Assembly (NCBI GenBank): GCA_025449115.1
Contig: JAHLKC010000020.1
Coordinates: 248,001-312,000, forward strand
Length of the DNA stretch: 64,000 bases
Direction of reading: 5' to 3'
DNA from: Chytridium lagenaria
Taxonomy: Eukaryota; Chytridiomycota; Chytridiomycetes; Chytridiales; Chytridiaceae
Part shown: positions 11,101-23,768 of the stretch, one piece after another
Layout: every line of letters starts with the position of its first letter
Position numbering within the stretch: the first letter of the stretch is position 1
Notes under the pieces: model-generated
What the model was told of the DNA's origin: nothing
Seen by the model: only the letters and a program-made list of their open reading frames with translations
Databases searched by the model: none
Position numbers and translations under genes: made by a program

Positions 11101-11411
11101 AAGACATTATAGACGACGCCACCCTTCGACGACGACTTGAGGCTCGGGACGGTGGATCTCGAACTGCTTTACATTGGGCTGCGATGAATGGACATCGGGG
11201 GGCTGTGAAGGTGCTTTTGGAATTAGGAGCGGATGTTGGGGCGCAAGATGGGGAGGGAGAGGATGCGGTAGGGATCGCGGAGAGACTTGCACGCTGTGGC
11301 GCTGCTGAACGTGGGGGAGGGGTTAGGAGTAGTGTGTTTGGGGATATCGCGAGGATGGTGGGGGGCAGAGGGACGACCAAGAATGTGTCAAAGTATCTTG
11401 TGAAGACGTAG
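8118..11411 (+). CDS. AASDH-like adenylation domain + carrier domain + ankyrin repeats
   Basis: Four exons (8118-8385, 8447-8521, 8590-8924, 8970-11411) join in phase to 1039 residues. Residues about 1-600 are an adenylate-forming enzyme: A3 core TSGSTGRPK/G (across the last intron), THFDPS-like core read as SSHTFDPSLGD, NTYGVTE, CFRTGDLARW, YLGRHDTQVKVSGRR and LPQTATGKVAR, whose Lys is the catalytic A10 lysine. A phosphopantetheine carrier domain follows with DELGGDSIKA, Ser about 674. Residues about 825-1000 hold four ankyrin repeats (STPLHCACLNGH, TPLHFASHRG, TPLHHAARSG, TALHWAAMNGH). Wording of the core motifs is closest to AASDH/ACSF4 as I know it, which carries PQQ-like repeats instead. 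It probably activates a carboxylic or amino acid and loads it onto its own carrier; no reductase, thioesterase or condensation domain is visible. The substrate is unknown. Confidence 0.85.
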
Positions 11412-11679
11412 ACGTGATGGGCTCAGTGTTCTGTGTACATATGTGCGAAGTAAGATATCGATACAGATTGAGAGATAGACGAGGTTAATAGATCACTTGT
11501 GCAATTCCATGATGAAACTAGACGCAGTCATTTGATGACGGACTCGCAGGAGACGAAACTAAATATTTTTGAGCTGCCTGATTTGCTACGTTTGTGCCCA
11601 CGTTGTACGATTTTACGGTTTGGTTTTTTTCTGGAAAGACGATAGCCGTCATCCATCAGCAAAGGAGCAGCGATCAACG

Positions 11680-14600
11680 ATGCTGAGGCCAAGAGCAAAT
11701 TCAGCTTCTGGGAGGAAGCAGCAACAGCAGCAACAACAGCAAGGGCCTGGATCTTTTCCTTCTCCACCTGCATCTCCAGGGCAGTTGAGGCAGCAGCAAC
11801 AGCAACAGCAACAGCAGCAATTCAATCCCCAACTACAACAACAACAGCAACAACAACAACAACCACAACAGATGATGGGTGATCCTAATGGTTTTCCTGC
11901 TGGTCAAGGAATGTCATCGCAATCCGAACTAGTCATCTCAATCCAAGACTTTTTCTTCCACTTTGTTGTTCCACAGTACGGCCCACCTCCAGCCGACTTC
12001 ACAGTTGCAGACGTCAAAAATGCATGCATCTCCTTCATCTCTTCAGCCAGGTTGTCGCCAAGGGACGTCAGAATTACAGAGGACATGTATGGTGGAACTG
12101 TTTGGGCTCTCAAACAGAGGGTTGAGGGTCCTCGAAAACTTTGTTGAGATGAAAAGGGTGAGCAGTGCCGCCATCACCATTCAAAGAATCTACAGAGGGT
12201 TTATTGCCAGAAAACGCTTCGCTATGATGAAAGAGGGAGAGGTCAACATTGGGGAGGTTGAAGAAGTTGCAGAGACAGGTGGAGCGCCAATCGCACCTGT
12301 TAATTCAAGGGGCAGCATTATCGTTGACGAGGTGGACCTGAAGCGTCTAAGCGTTGGATCAAGTTACATTGGCTCGAAACGGTCGTCCATTTGTTGTCCC
12401 TCATCAAATGCAACAGGCGATGACTTCCGGGTATCTACCTCATCAAGTGGAGGTCTCTGATGGTGCCTTTGTTCCTATTGAGGATGGAGGATATCACGTT
12501 TTGCGGACTCACCAAGCAAATCAGCAGCCGCAGCAAAGACCTCAACTACAACAGCAATCGCAACCGCAACCTGAAGAGCCAGCAGCCCCCCGACCGAGCG
12601 ACCCTGAAAAGGACCGTGGACCGCGCGGAACGTCGCCGCAGCAAGATCATGGCGTTCAAACGTCATCTTACAACCATTTCCCAGTCATATCAAGAAATCG
12701 TACAGGGTGCTGATCCCGCTTCAGGTGCATCTGCAGCAACCCCATCAGACCGTGAAATCCAATTCATGAAACTCCTCAACTCAGACGACACCTTCCGTCT
12801 CTCCACTAATCTCCGCGCTCTCCATAAAGTTGAACGTCCCGTTACCATCGAGGAAGCCCAGAAATACTATGAAGAGCAGGGTGGGATTCCCGGTGGCCGA
12901 ACACCTGCCCAGATGTACCTCGAATATTCCTCGCGCGTGGTTGAATGGATGACCCAAGTTATCCCATATATCGCCATCAATCCTCAGGTCGATCTTGTTC
13001 AACTCCTAAGATCCGGTGATCTTCTATGTGAACTCGCTGTAGCCATTTATCCCCGCGTTCAATGCCAGCTCCTTCAAAAAGGCCCCGAATTTACCATCCA
13101 CAAAATTATCTTCTTCCTGGAACTCTGGTAAAACAATCGGCATAAAACCATCCATGCTTTTCTCCGTTCAGGATCTTCTTTTGGGTGGTGCTGAGCACGA
13201 CCCAGTTCGGAAGTCCGCCCTTACGGTTCTTAGAACGGTTTGCGCTTTGGAGAGACAAGCACGACGAAGAGGATGGAACGGGCCTGCCATGGTTTTAAAA
13301 CCTGAAGGCTCTGAAGCTAAACGTCGGAGCTCCAGAGGCTCCACTCACGCACCCTTACTTGATGGTGCCTTTTCACCAGACGGTCCATCCCAAGATCCCG
13401 AAATTCTCGCCGCCTCAGCCAAAACCGCCGTAGCCCGCACCCCAACCCGCAACTCATCCACTTCCCCCGGTCGTTCAGTCACATCCAAAACTTCCTCCTC
13501 ATCCATGACGGGTTCCACCGGAAACGTCAATCCCGTCGCATATCAACCGGCACTTCCCAAATTTACGCCACAGCATCCGGGAGCTCCACCCCGTTAACTG
13601 GGACAGCGTCATCATCTGCTGAGGACTTATCTTCGGTGTCGTCCCACCCTGATCGGCTGAAACGTATTTCGGCGATGACAGCTAACACCGCTCGAGAATC
13701 GCTGTACAATTATTATGCGGCTTCGACGCCGTCTGCCGTAAATACTGAGGTGGATTTGGGATGCGTTGGCGAGGAGGGAATACGAGGAGCTATTGGCAGC
13801 TGTGAAAGAGAAGGAAAGAGTGGAAGCTGAAGAGGCGGAAAGGATTCGTGTTGAGAAGCAGATGGAGGAGGAAGAACAAAAGAAAAAGCTTGCATTGGAG
13901 AATGAGACTATAAAAGCGTTCTCTGAAGGCATGAGGAGGAGAAACCGTGGAGTTGAAGAAATTTTGGCGTCGGAGGTTCGTTTTTAATTTCTATTATAGT
14001 ACCGTTGCTTACCGACCACTCTGTCTTCACAGGAAACTTTTGTCCACAACATGACTGCCCATTTCGGGATTTCCTTTCCCAACTTCTCTACCGTCGTCCG
14101 TCGCGAGTCCAAACGTCACAGTCGCGGTCTCCCCCCTCTCGACGACGATCTCGAAACCCCCGATCCTACAAACCCTACCTCCCAAAGGAAGGCGAAACTC
14201 CGTCTCGCGCAGCCCTCCGCGTTGAGAACGAAAATGAAGACCTGGCGCTTCTTGATCGTGTTGTTGCAGATATCGTCATTTTGCATTCAGACCTCATCAG
14301 CGATTTAAGGGCTTGCCTTGCGGCTGTTGACGAGGAAAACGCGGGTTGTGCCGTTGGAGAGGTCATGATGAGGTTGCGATGGATGTGGGGGCGCCGTATA
14401 TTTCGTATGCGGTTGTGACGCAGCAAGCTGGGGACGAGGAAACATCAATGCCTGCCTCAAAGACCGGTGGGCCTGCCTCTAGACATTTTCGGGCGCTCCC
14501 ACGATAGTAACGAGTTTTCGCTGAAAGTTGTTCAACGCTTCATGGGTGAAACATACCCATCGTCTCAGGAGTTTACGCCAGACGAATGGAGGTGGTATCT

Positions 14601-14865
14601 TGAGACACCTTTGAAAAGACTTGGGGAATTTGAAGGGATGTTTAAGGCTCTTGCTGAACAGTGGAAAAAACCTCAGGCAAGAGCGTCGGTTTTAAATGCG
14701 GTGGTGGATGTGGAGACAGCACTGGCAAAGGGGCGGGTTTTGGGGTCACGTGTTGAGAAGGGACTTCGGAGGGTTGAGAGGGATGATAGGAGGTTGGGGG
14801 TTGCGAGTGTGAAGATGGGGTGTGTGAGTAGGGCGATTGGGAAGCATGTCGGTGTTAAATCGTGA
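11680..14865 (+). CDS. Rho guanine-nucleotide exchange factor with CH, IQ and DH regions (frameshifted)
   Basis: From ATG 11680 the protein begins with poly-Gln tracts (11720-11870). An IQ-like motif follows (AAITIQRIYRGFIARKRF, about 12170), then a calponin-homology domain (VVEWMTQVIPYIA .. LLRSGDLLCELAV .. LFSVQDLLLGG, about 12930-13260). A charged coiled coil (13780-13930) leads into a DH-like region: EETFVHNM, DRVVADIVILHSDLISDL and WRWYLETPLKRLGEFEG (about 14030-14640). CH plus DH recalls Cdc24-type GEFs that activate Rho/Cdc42 GTPases at polarity sites. No clear PH or PB1 domain is seen at the end. At least five frame changes occur (about 12120, 12590, 13120, 13590, 13765, 14200-14400); removing one G at about 13122 restores LCKTIGIKPSMLFSVQ. 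An intron at about 13977-14032 is clear. The DH call rests on spaced motifs and is moderate. Confidence 0.6.
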
Positions 14866-15400
14866 CCTTTTTTTTGGATAGAATCACGCTTCCTTTTTTC
14901 CTACTATCATTTTCATTCAGTTTCGTATTTGTTTTTCACTCGTTTTCTGATTTCTATTTCTCGGTTCTTTTGGCCTCTTTCCGTTGTTCTATTCAGTATG
15001 AGATATATTGATGCAAATATTAGCACTATCTTTGAATACACTTAAGAAAAAGTATGAGCAGAAATATTTGTCGCAAAAAAAATTCGCTAGACAGGAGAAC
15101 ACTCCTTCGTTGGGCAGTATCAATGCAAAGACGCTTCTTACTGACAATTACTCGTCCAGTTTTTTTGGAAGATCTTTGCGGCCATATTAACGAGCCGTAT
15201 AGATTGCACTTTGATAAAAAATGAGTAAAATAATATCTGAAATAGTACATATTTCTTTTCAGAATACCGCATATATGCCATTTTTAAAAACAAGAATAAT
15301 AGCCAAGGTTCCATGTGCATTAGATATTTATTATGTGCGAACAAAAAAGTTACGTGCTCTTGTGAACATCTTTACACCCTAGAAAAAATTTAATACCGAG
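14866..15400. other. Intergenic between convergent genes, no gene seen
   Basis: An AT- and T-rich tail region downstream of the RhoGEF and of AP-3 mu, which converge here. It presumably carries both 3' UTRs and poly(A) sites. No coding signal. Confidence 0.5.
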
Positions 15401-17172
15401 TTACCCACAAAATATCGTAAGTGTACCTTGAACGGTTTTATACGGTTCATTCAAAACTTGCAAGGTATCAATCCTCAACCCAGACGCCGCAAACATTGTC
15501 ACCTTTGCGTTAACTCCTACATTCAACACCAGAGGCGGTTGCGAATCGACAGGGTTATCTGCATCCAAGTACACAATCCCCGTGAGAGAAGCTGATATGT
15601 TTGTGTTATTTTCTGTACCAAGTTTAGGAATATGCCAGGTGACGACTCGCGTGTTTTGGTCAAATCCAACCGTGCCGTGAGTCGCGTCGAGTTTGATGGA
15701 GGAAATGTAGGGGGGGAGGGGAGCGGTGACGGTAATTTGCTCCAGAGGCTTGCCACCAGTGGTGCGAGGGGATAGGGAGATGGAGAGTTTGCCTATGGAT
15801 GGTCAATAAAAGACAGTAAACATGCATCACCTCCGGTTTTGGTGAGTTGTAAGGTTGGTTTAAGTTGAAGTGGCAGGGACTGAAGACTTGTAAGAGGCAT
15901 TCTGATGCAATTTGTTAAAGATTATCTACAAGAACGAGGGCCGCGCCGTAAAGAAACTTACGTGTAAGACATTAGTTTGAACTCTCCATCAGGGGGAATA
16001 AACGAGAGGACACGGTCTCTTTGAAACCGAGGAAACCTGTTTTCGTCAAGTTTAGTAAAATGTGTGAATAAAGTATAATGATCCCACCTCACACTCGGAT
16101 GGAATGACGTTAGTTGTACATCAAATATTCTCGAGTTGGCGAACTGAAGAGTGAGATCCGGCATACCTACACATGGTTAGTCTTATTGCAAATCGCATAG
16201 ACATGATTTTACCAGATAGACGAGAGAGACAAGATATTTCTCCTTGTATATTCCCATTGACAATGTTTCCGTATCGATCAATGGTAACATCAAGGTCCTC
16301 GCCGACATCGAAAAAGATCTCGTTGTTGGTATACTTTAGACCTGTTGTCCGCCATGGAATATGTGAGAGGGCTCCTGTTGGTGTTCGGACTCCGAAACTA
16401 AATAAAGGCACAGTAAGACTCAACACTATCAACCAAAACGGCATCTCACTTCGTCCCGATAGATACAGCATTCATAACTGTGGATAAAAGTGACGGGGGA
16501 GGGATCAATTCCTTTAAAATGTTTGGCTCGGTAATGTACGGCTTCCCGTAATCCAGCATCTCCTCCAACAGCTTTGGAAGAATCAGTAAAATGAAGGAAA
16601 AACTGAATCCTACTATACCTCGTAGATAGCAGAAAAGTTATCCTTTATAATGACATCGGAGATACCGCCAAAGTAGTCCACAAAAAGGTTAACCATTTGA
16701 TGGAGAAAGGTGGCCACGTTTATCGGGTCAGCTATCAAATGACGATAAATCATCAGTTCCATACAAGATTTTCAGGTTTGAAGGACAAGCGTGAGCGCAG
16801 GTACTTACCCTCAGATCCCACAACAGCAACAAAAAACACATTTCCACGCAAAACATGGATAAGGTAATATTCTGAGCTGGCATATAGCGGCAAAACATCT
16901 GCTGTAGGAACGCTAGTTCCAGAAGAATTCACTCCCTTTGCGACATGCGTCCAGAACTCGTCAAGGATCAGGGATGTTGCCTTTGATCCCGAAGATGCGG
17001 AACGGTAATGCTTCTCAATGATGACCTTCCTTAATGTTTCCAAGAGCAACCCGTCAGCAGAAGTTAAAGAAGGAGGAATGCACGAAAGAGGTATGCATGC
17101 AAAAAAAACTAACCCTGGCGTCCCTCCGTTCGAGAAGCTGCCAGCATCCACGATTAACAGGCTCTCTATCAT
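15401..17172 (-). CDS. AP-3 adaptor complex subunit mu
   Basis: About eight exons. Exon 1 (17172-17114) reads MIESLLIVDAG, the typical AP-3 mu start; exon 2 (from 17029) gives VIIEKHYRS and the longin-like domain; then VDYFGGISDVIIKDN, LLEEMLDYGKPYITEPNILK, SHIPWRTTGLKYTNNEIFFD, MPDLTLQFANSRIFD and VLSFIPPDGEFKLMSY follow in order, matching the mu-homology domain. The stop is at 15403-15401. Mu-3 binds tyrosine-based sorting signals (YxxPhi) on cargo going from Golgi/endosome to the vacuole. The frame stays sound across the parts I followed. It starts only 60 nt from the divergent Cft1 gene. Confidence 0.9.
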
Positions 17173-17232
17173 TCTGGCAGATGGCTTCAAGCAAGTCCCA
17201 AATTTTTCTTTGCTTGCGACCTCGATTGCTGA
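17173..17232. promoter_or_regulatory. 60-nt bidirectional promoter, AP-3 mu / Cft1
   Basis: The whole space between the two start codons is 60 nt, so both transcripts must start here, in each other's 5' coding region, or with very short leaders. No TATA box is visible. Both start codons are well supported by conserved N-termini. Confidence 0.6.
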
Positions 17233-20200
17233 ATGTATGCACTGTGGAAGGAGGTGCACCCTCCAACGGCAGTTGAGGCATGCGTGGAGGCGAGGTTTAC
17301 CTCACCAGATGCCATAAACTTGGTTGTTGCAAAGTCTCATCTTCTTCAAGTTTACAATGTCATCGAGGTCGAGGAGGAGGAAGGAGAAGTCACTAGGGTC
17401 CATGCGGCTTCCATGGATGAGGATGCAATGATGGTGAATGGAGATGAGCCAAAGAAGACGTCAAAAGTGGCAAGACTGGAGCTCTTTGCTGAATTCAAGC
17501 TTCAAGGGAATATTACGTCTATAGTGGCTGTCCGAACTACAGCATCCGTTGGACTTTTGGGGATGGATTCATTGCTTCTAAGCTTCAAAGACGCGAAGGT
17601 GGTATCAATTATCGTGACTATTTCATAGGCTCTGTCATCTAACTCTAGTGTTTTTTTTTGAAGATGTCACTCGTCGAGTTTTCTCAGTCACAGCAAACCC
17701 TTGTAACAGTCTCCATGCACTACTACGAGCGAGAGGAATTTAAAAAGGACATCATGACCGATAAGTCAATACCAGAGGTTCGCATGGATCCTCAATTTAG
17801 ATGCTCCGCGCTGTGCTTTTATGGAGAAAGATTAGCCATCCTTCCGTTCAAGCAAGACGGTGGTATGCAGGCTGAGGCAGATGATGCCACAAGGTATATT
17901 GCTTAAGGTTTCAAAAACACTGACTGTCTAGTAAGCACCCGTTTCAGTCGAGTTTCGTCATCCCCACAAATGCGATTGACGCAAAGGTCAAGAACATTGT
18001 GGATTTCGCATTTCTTTACGGCTTTGTTGAGCCTACTCTCGCTATTCTTTACGAAACAACTCAAGTATGGACCGGGTAAGATTTACTCTTTACTCCTCCC
18101 GTTTATGACTACTAAACTTTGATGCAGTCGTCTGGCGGCAAGGCGCGACACACGATCCTTAGTAGTCATTTCCGTTGACACCACCATGAAAACATTCCCC
18201 ATTATTTATCACGTACACCAGCTCCCCTACAACTGCTATAAGATCCTCCCCGTCCCGCCACCTGTTGGTGGTGTTCTCGTCCTTTCACCGAACGCGCTTA
18301 TTCATATTGACCAAACATCTGTACCTGGACTTGCATGCGCCGTAAACAAGTTTTACGCAATTGAAGTTGATCTCCCTGTGGCACCTGACGCAGAAACTCA
18401 GGGTCCACCGACACGGAAAGAGAATCCGCTTTATAATAAGTCGAATATGGTGGATCTGAGGCATTTGGCGATATCCTTAGAAGGCGCAGAGTCAGTTTTT
18501 ATTAATCCAGACACGCTGCTTATGGTAGTGAGAACAGGGGAGATGATTTTAGTAGAGCTTGTGGGTCACGACGATGGGATTGGTTGGAGAAGACGGAAAG
18601 GAGGGGTGAAGGAGTTCAAGGTTTCGCGGTTGGGGATAAGGGCGATGATGCCCTTTTGCGCTTGTAGGGTAGGAGGAGCAGGTGGAGGAGAAACGAGAAC
18701 GGGTTTGGCAAGGGCGTTGGGTGGTTTGGGAGGAATCGGACAAGGGTTTACACCTAACGGGACTTCAGTTGGTTACATATTCTTAGGGTCAAGAGTTTCG
18801 GATTCGCTTTTGATACAATTTCAGGAGAATGACGTGTACCAAAAGCCCTCAAGAGATGCAGTAACTGCGCCTTCAAAGCGGGCAGATATGGATTTGGATG
18901 ATGATGACGATGATCTCTACGGCGATAGTAACCTCAATCGCGCAAACTCGTCCACAACCCTTGTCGCTGATGGTGCCGACGGTCGGCGATTTCAATTCCG
19001 AGTCGTCGACTCTATCCCATGTACTGGTCCTATACGCGACATGGCCATCGGTGAACCAGCTAAGTATTCCGAAGATGAGTATACGCCTTCGTCGGTCCGG
19101 AAGGAACTTGAGATTGTGGGATGTTTGGGAGAGGGAGCAGATGGGGCCATTGGAGTATTTCAGAGGAGTGTTAGACCGAGGATTCTAACAACAGTGGAGT
19201 TGCCGCAGGTTCAAGAGACTTGGGCAGTAAGATGCTCGCAGGATGGAGACAAGGATGGATATCACGATTACTTGATCATGTCTGAAGAAAACAAAACCAC
19301 TGTAAGTTCCCTAAATATATACTCTGACTTTTCATTTTGTCTGCATCATTGTTACTTTTTTTTTGGTCTCATATCGTTTTGACGAGTTTTCGGCCTTTTT
19401 GTTTCAATTCACGTCCTTACGCTTGTAATCACAAACGGCATATATCTAAATAAAGTATCCCAGATTCTTCAAACCGGCGAAGAGCTTCAAGAAGTTCAAG
19501 ATACGGAATTTTATTCCTCTGGCATGACTGTGACAGCGGCTTCTATACTTGGCAATCGTTTTGTAGTGCAAGTTCATCCCAATGGTGTTCTACTTCTTAA
19601 TTCAGGTAATGATATATTATCGTTTAAATATTTTTTTTGCCCAATTCTAATAATCAGGTTATTTTTATTTGGATCTTGAATACAGCTGGCAAAAATGTTC
19701 AAGATATACCTATTGGGAACAAAGATCACTGGATTGTCTCAAGCTCTATACTGGATCCCTTTATCATCATTCTGATGAACGATGGCGAAATAGTTTTGCT
19801 CCGCGTAGACGAAGAGACAAACGACATAACAATCGTGCATGAATTAAAGGTTCGTTTCTCTGAAAGACGTACATCCCTTACTTTTGTGAAGGAACTTGGA
19901 GTTTCAGCTTGTTGTCTCTTCCTTGATGATAATGGGGGCAAGCTTCTTCCGTTGGTTGAAGAAGTCCGAAAGTTGAACACCTGGAAATGGGATTCGTCTG
20001 CTTTTATGAATACTTCGCCGGCGTTGCACCCGACTTCGTCGAATGGGATTCCGAATGAGATGGAATTGGATTTAGATGATGATTTATACGGAGGTAGCGA
20101 GGAAAAGGAATTCAGGACCCCTCCGGTGGTTAACTCAGCAGAAACGAATGGGAAAGCGGTTGTCACGGACCGGTACTTTTGCTTTGTGCACAGGGAAAAC

Positions 20201-22916
20201 GGAACTCTAGAGGTTACTTATTAAGCTAGTATGCGCACTCACGCCAATGTTAGATTTACAGCGTTCCAGAATTTAGATTGGTCTTCTCCAACTCCCATTT
20301 CTCCTTCTTCCCAAGTATTGTCCGCGACGAGGTCGAATCATCACTGAAAGATGATGATGCAAAAGCGCCAGCGGATTTGAATGAAATTCTGGTTGTGAGC
20401 TTGGGTCCAACAGAGACACATCGTGATCCCTACATAATGGTATTGTCTTCAATGAATGCTGAATGTTAACACAAAGTTAAGGCGCGAACGACTGCTGGCG
20501 ATTTGATCATTTATAAAATATTCCCCTACTTAGAAAGCCCGTCGCCATCTCAAAACAGTAAAGCACCTTCAATCACATCCATAAATCCAACCGGCCGTCT
20601 CTCTATCCGTCTTGCCCGCATCGCCCACGACCACGTCTCGCGTGACCTCAAACTTTATAAAGACACTGACGGTGACAAACTCCAATCGTTTGATGCGGCT
20701 CCAAAGAAAACCTTTGTGAAGCGTCATTACCTTCGTCCGTTTTCTAATATCGTGGGAGCATCCCCTTCAAGCTCTACAACATATTCTGGGGTTGTCATGA
20801 CAGGATCAAAGCCATGTTGGATAATGGTTGCAGGGGAGGGCCCAGCATTGCCGGCTTTGGAGTTATTAGAAGGCATTTATCAGCAGGGAGGGGTGGATGT
20901 AGCTGGGGTTGAGGGGTCTTTGAAGCAAAGGGGGAAGAGAACGCTGAGGATTCATCCGTGTAGTGTCGATGGAGAGATTCGCACGTTTACGGAATTTCAT
21001 AACGTGAATGTGCCGAAGGGGTTTGTTTACCTTAATGAGAAGGTACAGTTATCTTTTCTTCTATCAATCTTCGGTCTATTTCTGCATTACTTTGTTGACA
21101 AAGCATATTCGTTGCTGACATAATTTTTCAGGGTCTCCTCCGATTGTGCCAGCTTCCCTGGCAATTCAATTACGATTCCGAATGGCCTATCTGCAAAGTC
21201 AATCTACGACGCACTCCCCAGAAAATTGCCTACCACTACGATTCAGAGACTTATGTCATTGCAGCGTCCACACCTGTTCCGTTCCGTGTTTCGAAGGCCC
21301 AGCAAGCGTCTGCATTAGCTGCTGGTGTGATAGAGGAAGGAGAGACTTTGGACACGATTAGAGATAGCTCAAAAGAAGATAGGAGTGAGTTAGGCGGGCT
21401 TAATAATTGAATTTCTGGTTTTTGCGAATTAAACTGACACCTTTTTAGCCGGGAAGTACTTTTCCAGTGTGCCCTCATTTAATATCGAGCTGGTTTCACC
21501 TGTAACATGGGAGACTGTGGACAGGTATTGTTCCCTATCAATTTTATTATTAACCCGACCTAGATATGAATTCCAAGAGTATGAGCAGGTTCTCAGCTGC
21601 CAAACTGTTAGTCTTCACAGCAAGCAGACTACGTCTGGCTTTAAACTCTTCTTGGCAGTCGGCACTGGTTGGTTTAGAGGCGAAGACCTTACCGTTCGGG
21701 GCCGGTTCCTCCTCTTTGATATTATCGACGTTGTGCCCGAGATTGATAATCCGCAAACGAACCATAAATTTAAGCTCCTTCACACTGCTGAGGAGAAAAA
21801 TCCAATCACTGCGATTTGTTCTGTAAATGGGTATCTACTAGCGGCGATGGGGTCGAGGGTGAGTGAATTCACCGCAACTATTACTGATGTTCGTCGAAGA
21901 TTATTTTGTATACTTTTGAAGATAGTGAATCGCTTTCAGGAGTCGCGTTTATTGATGTTAATATTTATGTGAATACTGTGACGGCTGTCAAGAATATGAT
22001 TCTTGTAGGAGATGTGATGAAGAGTATGCTGTTCATAGGGTTCCAGGTATGTTCACAATGTTATAGATTCGATCCTGATATTATACATAGGAGGAACCAC
22101 CTCAACTGAGATTGTTGGGGAAGGATTATTATCCGTTATACGTTTATGCGTCAGATTTCTTGATAGACGAGTCATCTCTGTCGTTTACTGTGTCTGATCA
22201 CGATGGGAACCTGCATCTCATGAATTACGCACCGTACAGTTGAGTGGTGTTTTGCTTTCCGGGACCTTTGCGATGGTGTTTTGACATTTGTGTAAAGATA
22301 TTCAGTCTGAACAAGGACAGAAAATTATTCGACGTGGGGAACTGCATGCGTCATCGCGAGTTCAGAGTATCGCGAGACTCAGAAAAGCGGGACATTTGGA
22401 TCCGAAAACTGGGAAAGCGGTGTTGCCCAAACAATACTGGAATGTCTGCGGTGAGTTTCTGTGATTTTTCAATATCTCGTCAAGTTCCTTCAAAACGTAA
22501 TGTATTTAATGTTTTTTTTTGGTGTCTAAAGGCATGCTTGACGGAAACATCGGTTACCTTGTTCCCGTTTCCGAAAAGCTCTACAAACGCGCCTACGCCC
22601 TCTACTCTAAAATGGTCAACAGTCTCCAACATCACGCCGGCCTAAATCCCCGAGGATATCGGTATAATCTCTCGCTCATACATTGATCTAACAGTGATTT
22701 TCTTTCAGTCAACTCCGTCATCGAATGCGACCACTCACCACAGCATTGTCATCGGGACCTCCTGGACCGCGCTTTATATTAGACGGCGATTTACTGTCGC
22801 AGTACCATTCGCTTTCGTATGAGCAGCAGAAGGAGTTGGCGAATGCGGTGGGGTCGACTGTGGAAAGGAATATTGATGATTTGCTGGAGGCTACGGCGGG
22901 GACAGATTATTTTTGA
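17233..22916 (+). CDS. CFT1: Cleavage and polyadenylation specificity factor subunit A (Cft1/CPSF160)
   Basis: A long, intron-rich gene. The N-terminus MYALWKEVHPPTAVE matches the family start. Conserved blocks follow in order: LVVAKSHLLQVY, FVIPTNAIDAKVKNI..DFAFLYGFVEPTLAILYE, LPYNCYKILPVPPPVGGVLV, KRTLRIHPC.., NVPKGFVYLNEK, LCQLPWQFNYDSEWPI, YVIAASTPVPFRVSK, ELVSPVTWETVD, FLAVGTGWFRGEDLTVRGR, DHDGNLHLMNYAP, and the C-terminal PRFILDGDLLSQY..DDLLEATAG, ending at 22916. The protein is a multi-propeller scaffold of the mRNA 3'-end processing complex and helps read AAUAAA. Acidic low-complexity inserts (near 18890 and 20060) look lineage-specific. I saw no definite frameshift, which suggests local sequence quality is good. 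Confidence 0.93.
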
Positions 22917-23768
22917 GGGGTGCAACTTTGGCTTTGTTTTGAATGATTGTTGATAATGAACGCGAAAGTAAATATATTCGCAATAAACGGGATAGTGAGG
23001 TGTGGTTAAAGACATAATTTTTAACGAAAATGAAAATGATCTACATTGATGGCCGGAAGTCAATATCATAATAACTAAGATCATCAGAAAGGTAAAAAAT
23101 GATAATAGCTTCTTTTAGGGTATTGCACATTTTTCTAAAGATATAAATGAAGTATTTGGGGGAACTTACGGCATCACCTTTCTATTTATCATGGTGCCAA
23201 GTATCGCAAGTTCCAGCGTAAGTTTGTCTCTTACCCATGCATACCCAAAACAAAAAAAAACAAACAAGAATACATAAAAACGACCTGGATACCTATGCTT
23301 ACACATAGCAGCTCCAATCCATCCAGCATTAACTTACAGCCCCAGCCCACAGCGCCCACACAGTACCAATTCATACCCATTTAACCAAGAAAGAGAAAAC
23401 TATAATGAAGAAAAGATTCACAACAACTATGCCCACCAATCCGACCCAATTCCGCCCGTGATAATAAAGTCTTGCTTGAACCTCTCAAGTAAGTTTGCTA
23501 GAAAAAATGGTATACAGAGGGTCTCAAGTCTTGGTAGAGAGTGACAGTGGAGTAGGCCATCCTACCATTACTCTGCCTTTATGCGTTTGGAAGCTATATG
23601 AAGGGGAAAAGGATGGATGTTAATTTGTTGAATACACCGACGATTATTTTTTCTCGTCATCATCGAAAACTTACCAGACTCTTCCTGCTCAGCAGGTCGT
23701 TTTGCTAATACCCATAGAATCACGATTTCATGTTAATTAAAATAACGAAAAATACAGACGATGTCGAA
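22917..23768. other. Intergenic between convergent genes
   Basis: About 850 nt between the Cft1 and U1-C 3' ends, AT-rich, with an A-rich stretch near 23250. No ORF with coding character and no RNA gene recognised. Probably 3' UTRs. Confidence 0.5.
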
